A stretch of 14,778 nt of DNA from Victivallales bacterium (GCA_018648945.1 JABGQJ010000118.1:1-14778), one strand, 5' to 3'; positions 1 through 7,405 are shown, counted from the stretch's first letter. Notes: generated from the sequence alone by a model not told the origin. Program-made: numbers and translations.

Positions 1-125
1 GCGACTGGCTCCTCAGGGACAAGGGCGACGACAACACCGCTGGATGGTGCACGCCCAACCAGTTCAACATCAGCGTCAACTCCTTCACGGGGCGCATCAA
101 GATCCAGACCATCGATCAATACTGA
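1..125 (+). CDS. C-terminal fragment of a probable GspH/FimT-like pseudopilin
   Basis: An open frame enters from the left edge (first whole codon at 3) and ends at TGA 123-125, leaving about 40 C-terminal residues. The tail contains the stretch FNISVNSFTGRIKI, which resembles the final beta strands of GspH/FimT-type minor pseudopilins, where a short 'TGR' turn near the end is common. It lies 40 bp upstream of two clear prepilin-type genes on the same strand, so it probably belongs to the same pseudopilin operon. The N-terminus, where the diagnostic prepilin signal would be, lies outside the window. That it is coding is fairly likely from frame and position; the family is inferred from context and the short tail. 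Confidence 0.5.
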   Translation, partial: DWLLRDKGDDNTAGWCTPNQFNISVNSFTGRIKIQTIDQY

Positions 126-165
126 TTCGGACCCACAGTCCTCGCCCCTGCACGGAGCCCAAACC

Positions 166-756
166 ATGAAGCGACACCCCTTCAACCTGATCGAGCTTAT
201 GCTGGCCCTCGGCGTGATCGTCGTCGGCTTGGTCAGTGTGATGGCCCTCTTCCCGGTTGGGGCTTCCGCCAATCGGGACGCGATGGCCGAGAACTACTCC
301 GCCCAGGCGGCCGAGCAGATGCTCAACACCTTCGCCTTCTTCATGCGTTCCTCCAAGGGCAACTGGGATGGGGCCACAGACGGGACAGCGGCCATCCCAG
401 AGCAGCCGGGCACCGCCTCAGCCACCCAGACCATGATCGAGGACCAAGTGGAGCCGCACTTCGAAGGCACCGCCTGCGACTTCCTGGGTAGCGATGCGAA
501 TCCCATCTACTGGCGCACGGCCAACGACTACTCGAAGGGCTTCCGCATCCAGAACACCGGCGGCGGCACCGCCTCCGGCCTGGTGGACTTCGAAGCAATG
601 GTTGCCCTTTGGCACGAGCCAATTGTGTTGGGCGGCAATCCGAGGCCCAAAATCAGCACCACGCTTCACATCGAGATTTCCTGGCCTGCGGGGATCGCGT
701 ACGAGCGACGCCGCAAAGCCAAGTACAGTCTACAGGTCTTCAACCCCAACCAATAG
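166..756 (+). CDS. Prepilin-type protein, GspI/PilV-like minor pseudopilin
   Basis: This 196-residue protein starts with a type IV prepilin signal: a five-residue leader MKRHP, then the mature-like start FNLIEL with Phe at +1 and Glu at +5, and about 20 hydrophobic residues to roughly position 30. Such helices pack into pilus or type II secretion pseudopilus filaments at the inner membrane. After the helix, a segment with Ala, Glu and Gln and the 'AEQML' motif near residue 50 resembles GspI/PilV. The rest is a small globular domain ending in beta-rich sequence. The residue before the cleavage site is Pro, not the usual Gly. GGAG at 154-157 sits 8 nt before the ATG and supports this start. It lies between a GspH-like tail and a GspJ-like gene, matching H-I-J minor pseudopilin order. 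Family assignment is firm for prepilin type and moderate for GspI/PilV. Confidence 0.85.
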   Translation: MKRHPFNLIELMLALGVIVVGLVSVMALFPVGASANRDAMAENYSAQAAEQMLNTFAFFMRSSKGNWDGATDGTAAIPEQPGTASATQTMIEDQVEPHFEGTACDFLGSDANPIYWRTANDYSKGFRIQNTGGGTASGLVDFEAMVALWHEPIVLGGNPRPKISTTLHIEISWPAGIAYERRRKAKYSLQVFNPNQ

Positions 757-789
757 CCTTCGCACTCACCAGGAGCCGGGAAAGTACCC

Positions 790-1500
790 ATGCAGAGACG
801 GCACTTCACCCTCATTGAGCTCATGGCCGCCATGGTCGTGCTGGTCATCATGATGGGCTTTCTCTTCAAGTTCATCGTCAGCTCACAGAATCTCTGGACG
901 GCGTCGGAGCGGAACTCCCGCATCTACGAAAACGCCCAGATTTTCTTCGAGCTTCTTGCCCGCGATCTCACCAGCGCGTTCGCGAGCAACCAACCAGGCC
1001 AGGAAGTCGCCTTCTGGGTCGGCCCCACCGATGGGGACGATGGGGACGAGGATTTTCTCGCCTTTGTCACCATGTCGCCGTCCGGCCCCCATGGCAATAC
1101 CAAGATCTGGGAAGTCCACTACAAGTGGGGCAAGCCAACCGCCACCGGCGAGTACCTGATCCGTCGTTCAGTTGTCGCGGACATCGATAGCGCGGATGCG
1201 CCGGATGCCGACTGGGACTTCTACGGCAAGGTTGCGGCGGATGCGCCCGTTTGGGTGGCCACGGACAATCTCGCCGAGGCGCAAGAGGTGATCGATGGCG
1301 TGGAGAAGATCGAGATTGCCTGCTACCCCGCGAACAGCTCGACTGCTCACCCCATCAGCGCGGGGTACCTCGCGGTGCCGGGGCAAGTGAAGATCACGCT
1401 GACGCTGGTGGACCAGAAGGCCGTCGACAAGGGGTTGACCGGACCCGACCTGGACTTCTGTCGGCGGCAGTTCACCAAGGTCATTCTCCTGAGCCGCTAA
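790..1500 (+). CDS. Prepilin-type protein, GspJ/PilW-like minor pseudopilin
   Basis: This 236-residue protein has a five-residue leader MQRRH followed by FTLIEL, the class III signal with Phe +1 and Glu +5, then a hydrophobic helix to about residue 30. The next segment (residues 33-60, with SQNLWTASERNSRIYENAQ and an 'ELLARDL' stretch) matches the GspJ/PilW pattern, in which a long helix leads into a beta domain that caps the pseudopilus tip. Residues from about 70 on are beta-rich with acidic patches (DGDDGDED near 82-90), which could bind calcium but need not. The residue before the cleavage site is His rather than Gly. AGGAG at 771-775 is the likely ribosome site, 14 nt before the ATG, which is a little long. 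It is 33 bp downstream of the GspI-like gene and is the last gene of the cluster, followed by a hairpin. Confidence 0.87.
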   Translation: MQRRHFTLIELMAAMVVLVIMMGFLFKFIVSSQNLWTASERNSRIYENAQIFFELLARDLTSAFASNQPGQEVAFWVGPTDGDDGDEDFLAFVTMSPSGPHGNTKIWEVHYKWGKPTATGEYLIRRSVVADIDSADAPDADWDFYGKVAADAPVWVATDNLAEAQEVIDGVEKIEIACYPANSSTAHPISAGYLAVPGQVKITLTLVDQKAVDKGLTGPDLDFCRRQFTKVILLSR

Positions 1501-1781
1501 CCAGCAGCCTGGTCAATGCCGTGCCCGCCGTCTTGGCACCAGGCCGCTCCGAGCGCCGGTGCGCCGCGCTGACTGCTTGAGCGTTCCTGACGCGGATAAC
1601 GGCGGGCTCCCCCCGACCGTGGCTCCGATTCCCAGGTAGGTGCGCCGGGCCCCGGTGCCCCCCCTTCGTCCCACACCATCGGAGAAGGGAGAAGATGCCA
1701 GCGGGAAGTCGGCGCTCCCGGCCACTCTCGTTCCGGTGCCCGGATACCGGACCTCGACGACCTGGCCACCTAGCGATGCCG
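1501..1781. other. Convergent intergenic spacer with several hairpins
   Basis: This 281-bp stretch separates the stop codons of the GspJ-like gene (plus) and the oxidoreductase (minus). I see no credible gene in it. It contains a strong hairpin just after the plus-strand stop (1503-1548), a compact GC hairpin (arms 1642-1647 and 1653-1658) and an inverted repeat TCCGGT/ACCGGA (1732-1737 and 1746-1751) that lies downstream of the minus-strand gene. None has a clear U tract. Its likely role is to end transcription from both sides. Confidence 0.6.
1503..1548 (+). terminator. Probable hairpin terminator after the pseudopilin operon
   Basis: AGC-a-GCCTGGT (1503-1513) pairs with ACCAGGC-c-GCT (1538-1548), giving ten base pairs with one A/C mismatch. 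A further GCC/GGC pairing (1518-1520 with 1535-1537) forms inside. It begins three bases past the TAA of the GspJ-like gene. No run of T follows, so it may act as a Rho-linked or RNA-stability hairpin rather than a classical intrinsic terminator. Confidence 0.45.
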
Positions 1782-2926
1782 CTAGACCACCTCGGTGCTG
1801 CTCTCGGCTTGGCTCTTGAGCGCGGCAGTGAAAAGGCGGTGAGTGTAGGCGACCTCCTCGGGAGTCACGCAGCCCGCGAAGTGGCTGATGGGCTGGCCGT
1901 GGTGCAGCTCGTGGAGGAAGGCCGCCCACATCTGCTGGATGCAATCGGTGAAGCCGAACTCGAAGATGCCGCCGGTGATCCCAGCGAAGGCGGGCTCCCA
2001 GCCCATGTCGATCTGTTGCCACGCCTGATCGCCGCCGGGGGTGTAGCTCAGCACCTCGATGCGCCGGGGGTTGGTGGCCGACCAGCGCCCGCATCCGAGC
2101 GTGCCCTTGACCTCGAAGTACCAGGTATCGGTCTCACCGGGAGCGATGCGCTGGGTCTTGATGGTGAGCGGGAAGACATCGCCGGTCTCGGGGTCGGCCG
2201 CCTCGCAGAGCAACGTCCCATTGTCCCACGTCTCGCAGGGCACGATCTCGCCAGCCTTGGTTGGACGCTGGGTCATGATGTTGGAAAGCACGGCGCGAAC
2301 ATTCTTCGGGTACCAGCCGGCCTTGAAGGGCATATGGCAGGGATGCATGCCCAGATCGCCCAAGCAACCGTACTCGCCATTGACGTCGATCATCCGCTTC
2401 CAGTTGATCGCCTTATTCGGGTTCAGGTCCGAGGAGTGGAGGAAGCCCGAGTTCACCTCGATGATGCGGCCGAAGGCGCGCTCCTCGATCATCCGCCCCA
2501 GCCGTTGCATCGGCGGGAAGAAGGGAAACTCGCTCGAACAGCGCACAAAGACGTCGGGGTGCTCGGCCAGGCAGGCATTGATCTGGTCGTTCGCGGCCTT
2601 GTCGATGCCAAACGGCTTCTCGCCCAGCAGATGCTTGCCGGCTTCCACGATATCGCAGTAGAACTGCGCGTGCAGATTGTGCGGCACGGCGCAGTAGACA
2701 CAGTCCACCTCGGGGTTCGCGAGCAGCTCATGGTAGTCCGAAGTAACCTGGGTGATCGTCGGGAAGTTGTCCTGGAACCAGGGCAGCATATCGGGATTCA
2801 CGTCGCAGATCGACACGATCTCGGGGCGGAAATCCAGCCCGGTCAGATGACACCAACGGGCCACTGCACTGCCGAACTCTCGGCCCATGAGGCACAACCA
2901 ATGATGCCGAACCGGTAGGTCTTCAT
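1782..2926 (-). CDS. Gfo/Idh/MocA family oxidoreductase, frameshifted near its N-terminus
   Basis: This is an NAD(P)-dependent dehydrogenase of the Gfo/Idh/MocA family, which oxidises or reduces sugars, inositols and related polyols in the cytoplasm. From ATG 2926 the frame reads MKTYRFGIIGC and then loses register. The remaining 370 residues continue in the next frame from about 2894 down to TAG 1782-1784. Adding one base in 2889-2896 restores GIIGCGLMGREF, the G-x-G-x-x-G dinucleotide-binding motif, and a 381-residue protein of normal family length. Numbering the restored protein, Glu103-Lys104-Pro105 (in GEKPFG) is the family EKP motif, and GDLGMH carries the catalytic-type Asp191 and His195. 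GGAGA at 2934-2938 lies 7 nt before ATG 2926 and supports that start. It is the last gene of the operon, 58 bp after the UroD-like gene. The substrate cannot be read from sequence. The shift may be a sequencing error or a true inactivating mutation. Confidence 0.88.
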
Positions 2927-2984
2927 CTCGTCGTCTCCAAGGAGTACAGGTAAGGAAAGCGTGCGCGCAATGTAGCCGTTGCGA

Positions 2985-4100
2985 CTACTCCGGCCAGTGG
3001 TCCCAGAAACGTGCGCGTCCGGCCGCAGAGACTTCCTGGGCCAGATCGTCCCGACTCGCACCTGCTTCCAGCTTCGCCGCGACCTCACGGGCGGCGGCGA
3101 TGAAGGCGTTCACCTTGGGGACCTGCTCGGGCTGACACATGAGCGACTCCACGTGGGTGAAGAGATGACTGGCCCCGTCAGCCACGGCCTGATAGACCCA
3201 TTCCTCGACTTCCAGGAGGGTGAGACCGTGGTAGTGGAAGCTGCCCATGCGCCAGCCGAAGGGGACGCGGCAGTGGTCGCGGATCATTGGCGGCGTCAGG
3301 TGGGGCGAAATGGACGGATCGAAGGACGACAGGCCAATCTCTTCGAGGAACGGCAGTTGCTCCTCCCGCAGGTCCTCCACGTGGGCGCTCCGGAAGCCGT
3401 TCGTCCGCGCCTGGTAAAACTCCTCCCAGAAGGGCAGGACCAGTTGCCTGAACATGCTCCTCGGCACCATGCTGGCGACGTCATCGCACATGCCCGAAGC
3501 GCCAGAGTGCGTCGGAACGCCGTTCATCTCGGCGTAAAACGGCCAGAACTCGTTGATGCTGCGGGTCACCGCACCAAGGAACTCGGCCGACAATTCGGGG
3601 CGATCCATGATGTCGATCAGGAAGTCCTGCCCACGCAGTTCGTAGGCGGTGGTGATGGGGCCCTCGAGCCCGAAGGAGAAGCCCACCTTCTCGTCCGGGA
3701 AGGCGGCTTCGAGCTGCCGCTTGTAGTCCAGGAAGAAGGGGGCCAGGCCAGCCGTGGCGAAATCCACCGGCTTCTGCAACGCCGCCAAGCCTTCCTCGAG
3801 CGAGTCGTAGGCCGGCACGTGGCAGAGCTCGCCGTCCTCGGGGAACTGGATCTCGCAGCCGAGCCCGTTCACATGCCCGTAGCTGACAGCAGGAGTACCC
3901 ACGCGGGGCATGGGGATGGTCGTATCGGGGTAGAGCTCACGGAAAAGCGGGCGCCCCTTGCGGTACATCTCGATACAGGCATCCGGGTCCAGGTTGTACT
4001 CCCCGAAGCTGGTCCCCGTCAGCGCCATCAGCGCGTAGGCGGAGGAGCCCACGTACCAGCGAAACGGCGCCTTCTCCCGCAAGGTCTCATAGTCAGGCAT
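2985..4100 (-). CDS. Uroporphyrinogen decarboxylase (UroD)-like family protein
   Basis: This 371-residue protein has the UroD/MtaA-like barrel layout: a central 'FSFGLEGPITTAYEL' strand-loop (about 141-155), a 'CDDVASM' segment (205-211), 'FRQLVLPFWEEFY' (217-229), and late 'HVEDLREEQLPFLEE' (240-254) and 'PFGWRMG' (280-286). True UroD makes coproporphyrinogen III; many UroD-like proteins instead move methyl groups to or from corrinoids. The His-x-Cys zinc motif of MtaA-type methyltransferases reads His240-Val-Glu242 here, so standard zinc-thiolate chemistry is doubtful. It is very unlikely to be HemE, given the operon with a glycosidase and a sugar-type oxidoreductase. The start is ATG 4100, because AAGGAG at 4107-4112 lies 6 nt upstream; a GTG at 4115 would overlap the previous stop. 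The glycosidase stop at 4112-4114 touches this ribosome site, so the two are probably translationally coupled. Function is unknown. Confidence 0.85.
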   Translation of the reverse strand: MPDYETLREKAPFRWYVGSSAYALMALTGTSFGEYNLDPDACIEMYRKGRPLFRELYPDTTIPMPRVGTPAVSYGHVNGLGCEIQFPEDGELCHVPAYDSLEEGLAALQKPVDFATAGLAPFFLDYKRQLEAAFPDEKVGFSFGLEGPITTAYELRGQDFLIDIMDRPELSAEFLGAVTRSINEFWPFYAEMNGVPTHSGASGMCDDVASMVPRSMFRQLVLPFWEEFYQARTNGFRSAHVEDLREEQLPFLEEIGLSSFDPSISPHLTPPMIRDHCRVPFGWRMGSFHYHGLTLLEVEEWVYQAVADGASHLFTHVESLMCQPEQVPKVNAFIAAAREVAAKLEAGASRDDLAQEVSAAGRARFWDHWPE

Positions 4101-4106
4101 ACCCAG

Positions 4107-4112
4107 CTCCTT
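4107..4112 (-). promoter_or_regulatory. Shine-Dalgarno site setting the UroD-like start
   Basis: AAGGAG on the minus strand lies 6 nt before ATG 4100 and starts on the last base of the TGA (4112-4114) of the glycosidase. This decides for ATG 4100 over GTG 4115 and suggests reinitiation by the same ribosome. Confidence 0.7.
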
Positions 4113-6781
4113 CACTTCTTCAGCAGTTTCTGTAGTACCGACAGCGACTTGGCCTGCAAGTATACCACCCGACCCGCGAATGTGGCATCCGGGGGCAAGG
4201 GATTGCCGAACAGATCCCGGCGGCTCACACCGGCACCAAGGGGAATCAGCACCCTCTCGTAGGTAGGGCTGGAGGAGATGGCGGCAACCGCCCTGCCCTT
4301 GCCCGCGAACAGGTACGCATGGACGCCCTTGCCGATCTCAACACGTTCCACGAACTTCGTGTCCTCCAGCATCCAGGCCACCTGGGACTGGGCCGCACCC
4401 GAGGGATGGAGATACCCCTCGTCCGTGGTGAAGGCATTCCACTTCTTGGGCTCGAGCTGGAATCTACCGTGGCCGTGCATGCTGTAGATGAAAATGCGCG
4501 AGACCCCATTGGCCAACATAGAGATGGTGTAGCGGGCGATGCGGTCGGCGCTGTCCAGATGATTGTCGTCGCCTCTGTAGGGCAACGTGTGATTGTAGAG
4601 CCCGTTGCCCATGCGGTAGATCAGGGGCGAGCCCTCCGTCATCCAGATCGGTTTGGGCACATCGTCATGCTTCTCCCGAATGGGGCCAACTGCTGAGGCG
4701 AGGCCACTCTCGACGGAGTCCTCGGGATAGCCCACGCCGCCGGTGGTGTAGGCGTGATAGGCGATGCCGTCACAGTTGGGGAGGCCGCCAGCTTCCAGCA
4801 CGCCGCGCGTCCAGTCCGAGCCGCTGAAGTGGGTCTCGTTGGTCGCCCCTCCCGTGGTGGAGTTGAAGCCGAACACCTGGGCCTTGGGGATGATGCTCCG
4901 GGCCGTGTCCCGCGCCACCTTCATCATCCGCGCGAAGTCGGCCTGCGGCCGCTTGCTGGTGATGTAGCCGGTCCGTCCGCCCTTCTCGTGGTCGTACGCC
5001 ACGCCCCACCAGGCGTGAATCCACGGCTCGTTCCAGACATCGAAGGCATCGATGTCGTTGCGGTAGCGCTCGCAGACCACGCGTACGTAGTTCTCGTAGT
5101 CCTTCATGTCCTTTGGCTGAAAGAACTTGTCGAAGTAGCCGAACGTCTTGAGCCCGCTATCCTGGTAGTAGCTCGCCCACGGGGGAGCCGTGCCCAGTTC
5201 GGCGAAGATCTTCATGCCATGCTTGCGGAAGCGCAGGAGTTCGCGGTCGAAGAACCGCCATTTCCCTTTCTCCGGCTCCAGCATCCACCAGCCGAAGTAC
5301 TGCAGTCCTGCGTCATGCAGGCGGGTCCAGTTGATGCCAATGGCCTTGGCCATGAGGATGTGGCGCGTGGTGGAATTGGTATGCACGGCGAAGGGCGAAT
5401 TCGGCGCGTCCTTCCCCCAGTAGCGAGGCCGGTGCAGACGATGCCAGACCACCTCGTCCCACGGCGAGATCTGTTTGCCGTCCCGCTCGACGCAGGCCTC
5501 CAGACGGAAGCTGCCATAGCCTCTGGGTAGGTCGGTTATCTGGGCGCGCGGCGCGGCCGGCACACTCCCCTGCTTCACCTTGGCACCGTAGACATCGAAC
5601 GCCTGCCAGCGGGTCATCGCGCCCGCCAGCTCACCGGTCACGGCCAAGTCCACGCGCGGCGTCTCGTCATCAAAGACGACCCGGGCCACGCCGGCGTCGT
5701 AGCCAGCGGCCAGCGCCACGGCAATCTCGCAGGGCGCGGGAACCGTATACTCGCCTGTGTATTTCGTGCTCGGCCCGACCTGTAGCTTGTCCAGGAACAA
5801 CTCGCCCGTGCCGGAGAGCCCGAGCTGACAGAACGGGTTGCCCATCCTGGGCTGAAACTCGACCGCGACGCGCCTCCACTCCGGCGTCGCTGTGAAGGTC
5901 TTGGCAACTGGTTTCAGCCCCGCGCCAAAGATGTCGACCTTCCACTCCCCCGTGCCACGCACCGCCAGCGACGCCGTATGTGGCACAATGGGGTAGACCA
6001 AGCCAACTGGCCCGCTCTGCACCCGCACGTCCTCAGCCGACGCCAAGCGCAAAGCGGGAGCATCCCTGCCGCTCACACCTTCGGCCACCGCCACGTCGCC
6101 GTCGGAGTCGTCCCGCTCCAATGCCCAACCACTGGGCAGGCCAAGGGGGAAGCGAGAGACACGGACCAAATTCGCCGGGCCGCCATCCGGATGCTTCTGC
6201 TTCAGTTCCTCAACCAGATCGGCCGCAGAGAACCGCTCGAGCCTAAGCTTGGCAATATGGAACTCCCCCACGCTGTCCAGGTTGATCCAGATACCCATGG
6301 AGCTGTCGTTCTTGGGCAGGCGGAACTCCCAGTTGCGCGTCTCCCAGTTGGGCGAGAACCTCTCCGCTCTGCTCCAGTAGAACGTATATGGCTGCCCGCG
6401 TTGCCGCAGACCGACCTGTACCGACGCGCCGGTACGGTTCCGGCAGGTCATGCCCATGCGGTAGATCCTGTCTCCTGGCGCGTCCGCGATGGGGAAGACA
6501 ATCAGCTGCACTCGCCCTTCGTCCAGACGGGTCACCTTCGCCCGCAGGAAGCGAGTGCCCTGCTCGTCGCCAAAGGAGTACTCGGCCCAGGCGGGAGCCC
6601 AGGCAGAGTCATCCAACCAGCCCTCCGGCAGCACCCCCTTGACGCGTCCATCCTCGCGCGTCGGGATCGGCACCTCCTTCGGCCTCTTGGTCGAGCTGAA
6701 ATCCACCTCCACCAAGGTCTCAGCTTGGCTTGCCATGGCCCACATCCCTCCCAGGAGAAGCGCTTGGATGGTTCGTCTCAC
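4112..6781 (-). CDS. Large secreted clan GH-A-like glycoside hydrolase
   Basis: The 889-residue product begins with a signal peptide: an Arg-Arg start, the hydrophobic run ALLLGGMWAM, and probable cleavage after ASQA near residue 19. The long N-terminal half (about 25-450) is beta-rich and looks like carbohydrate-binding or jelly-roll domains, with one 'FHIAKLRLERF' strand end near 180-190 and a second 'GELFLDKLQVGP' end near 340. A TIM barrel follows (about 462-775). 'DAFDVWNEPW' holds the likely acid/base Glu585 and 'IWMTEGSPL' the likely nucleophile Glu716, as in retaining clan GH-A enzymes such as GH39 or GH5. A small beta domain closes the protein. GTG 6781 is preferred because AAGGA at 6791-6795 precedes it and it gives a clean signal peptide; starting further up at 6856 would overlap the previous gene and bury the signal. 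It probably cleaves an extracytoplasmic glycan; the exact GH family and substrate are not assigned. Confidence 0.85.
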   Translation of the reverse strand: MRRTIQALLLGGMWAMASQAETLVEVDFSSTKRPKEVPIPTREDGRVKGVLPEGWLDDSAWAPAWAEYSFGDEQGTRFLRAKVTRLDEGRVQLIVFPIADAPGDRIYRMGMTCRNRTGASVQVGLRQRGQPYTFYWSRAERFSPNWETRNWEFRLPKNDSSMGIWINLDSVGEFHIAKLRLERFSAADLVEELKQKHPDGGPANLVRVSRFPLGLPSGWALERDDSDGDVAVAEGVSGRDAPALRLASAEDVRVQSGPVGLVYPIVPHTASLAVRGTGEWKVDIFGAGLKPVAKTFTATPEWRRVAVEFQPRMGNPFCQLGLSGTGELFLDKLQVGPSTKYTGEYTVPAPCEIAVALAAGYDAGVARVVFDDETPRVDLAVTGELAGAMTRWQAFDVYGAKVKQGSVPAAPRAQITDLPRGYGSFRLEACVERDGKQISPWDEVVWHRLHRPRYWGKDAPNSPFAVHTNSTTRHILMAKAIGINWTRLHDAGLQYFGWWMLEPEKGKWRFFDRELLRFRKHGMKIFAELGTAPPWASYYQDSGLKTFGYFDKFFQPKDMKDYENYVRVVCERYRNDIDAFDVWNEPWIHAWWGVAYDHEKGGRTGYITSKRPQADFARMMKVARDTARSIIPKAQVFGFNSTTGGATNETHFSGSDWTRGVLEAGGLPNCDGIAYHAYTTGGVGYPEDSVESGLASAVGPIREKHDDVPKPIWMTEGSPLIYRMGNGLYNHTLPYRGDDNHLDSADRIARYTISMLANGVSRIFIYSMHGHGRFQLEPKKWNAFTTDEGYLHPSGAAQSQVAWMLEDTKFVERVEIGKGVHAYLFAGKGRAVAAISSSPTYERVLIPLGAGVSRRDLFGNPLPPDATFAGRVVYLQAKSLSVLQKLLKK

Positions 6782-6790
6782 GGGTCGTGT

Positions 6791-6795
6791 TCCTT
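6791..6795 (-). promoter_or_regulatory. Shine-Dalgarno site setting the glycosidase GTG start
   Basis: AAGGA on the minus strand sits 9 nt before GTG 6781. It supports that start, which puts the Arg-Arg and hydrophobic run at the very N-terminus as a signal peptide should be. Confidence 0.55.
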
Positions 6796-6833
6796 GTCTG
6801 TTGATCGCCCGCCACACAGCCTGCGGGGAGTAA

Positions 6834-7199
6834 TCAGTCCTCGCCGTAGAGTTCAATCACATCGTCCCACGTCTTGGCATCGGGGACGCGCAGCTTCACC
6901 AGCACCTCGTAGTTGCTCACCAGCAGCATCGCCGCCTGGAGACGCACCTCGTCGGGCTCAGCCATGCCGTTCGGAAGTTCGTCGGCGGGCATGGTCCGAA
7001 TCCGCTCGACCGCCATCTCGATCTGGGGGAGCGATGCTTCGAGGAAGTTCTCCGGCTCCACCAACAGCATCGGCGTGTACCCCATCCGCCCCAGTTCCTC
7101 GGCCGTCACCGCGATCCGCTTCGGGTCGCTCACCTCCTCGATCTGGTCCAAGCGCTCCACCAGCGCCGCAAACTCCGCATCCATCGCCTGTGCGTCCAT
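6834..7199 (-). CDS. Small hypothetical protein, first gene of the glycosidase operon
   Basis: I do not recognise this 121-residue protein. It is acidic and reads as mostly helical: an N-terminal helix 'EFAALVERLDQIEEVSD', a middle part with 'AEELGRMGYTPMLLVEPENFLEASLPQIEMAVERI', and a C-terminal part 'QAAMLLVSNYEVLVKLRVPDAKTWDDVIELYGED'. There is no signal peptide, membrane span, Cys pair or obvious metal motif, so it is probably cytoplasmic. ATG 7199 is preferred over a codon at 7253 because AGGAG lies about 7 nt upstream on the minus strand, and the extra residues of the longer frame look like leader sequence. It is 52 bp before the glycosidase start and seems to be the promoter-proximal gene of the operon. 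Coding status is likely from frame length, ribosome site and amino-acid make-up; function is unknown. Confidence 0.72.
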   Translation of the reverse strand: MDAQAMDAEFAALVERLDQIEEVSDPKRIAVTAEELGRMGYTPMLLVEPENFLEASLPQIEMAVERIRTMPADELPNGMAEPDEVRLQAAMLLVSNYEVLVKLRVPDAKTWDDVIELYGED

Positions 7200-7405
7200 C
7201 GGCCGTCTCCTGTTATGGCTGACCAGAGCCCTATCCCCTCTACCATACAACAATAGAGGATTGACGCGACCGCCAGCTCGCCGTCTATCCTCCCGGGAGC
7301 GATTCGTGAGGAACAGATGCCTGATGGATGGCCGCTTGTGCTCAACGGGACTGGAAACGCGAAAGGGTGGCTATGTCCAGAGATCTGGGCTGCGGATGGC
7401 CAAGC
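7200..7405. promoter_or_regulatory. Intergenic region with likely promoter of the glycosidase operon
   Basis: This 206-bp gap lies upstream of the small hypothetical gene and downstream of the cupin gene, both on the minus strand. The part nearest the small gene is A/T-richer than its surroundings and holds a dyad (7237-7259) with a TATGGT sequence inside it that could be a -10 element. I found no convincing -35 element and no clear terminator for the cupin gene. Confidence 0.4.
7237..7259. promoter_or_regulatory. Candidate operator dyad upstream of the glycosidase operon
   Basis: CCTCTA (7237-7242) and TAGAGG (7254-7259) form a perfect 6-bp inverted repeat around an 11-bp spacer, and the arms nearly extend to ATCCCCTCTA and TAGAGGAT. 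It lies about 40 bp before ATG 7199. The arm spacing suits a dimeric repressor or activator. No regulator gene is in the window, so binding is inference. Confidence 0.35.

Noticed and set aside
2889..2897. TTG 2897 as a real start for a shorter oxidoreductase
   Set aside because: It would remove the first beta strand and the nucleotide-binding loop, and it lacks a ribosome site, whereas ATG 2926 has a good one and the right N-terminal sequence.
1695..2918. Plus-strand open frame of about 407 codons opposite the oxidoreductase
   Set aside because: It is an antisense shadow of a high-GC gene. It has low-complexity, His/Arg/Leu-rich composition, no known motif, and the minus strand encodes a clear family.
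2985..4100. UroD-like gene as the heme enzyme HemE
   Set aside because: Sequence motifs differ from HemE and the operon is sugar-related; no other heme gene is nearby.
2979..4262. Plus-strand open frame of about 427 codons opposite the UroD-like gene
   Set aside because: Shadow frame: it spans the end of one real gene and the whole of another and shows no recognisable fold.
6782..6856. Longer glycosidase starting at 6856
   Set aside because: It would overlap the preceding gene and put 25 polar residues before the signal peptide; GTG 6781 has an AAGGA site.
5978..7222. Plus-strand open frame of about 414 codons opposite the glycosidase N-terminal half
   Set aside because: Pro/Arg/Ser-rich shadow that crosses two real genes and a gap, with no motif.
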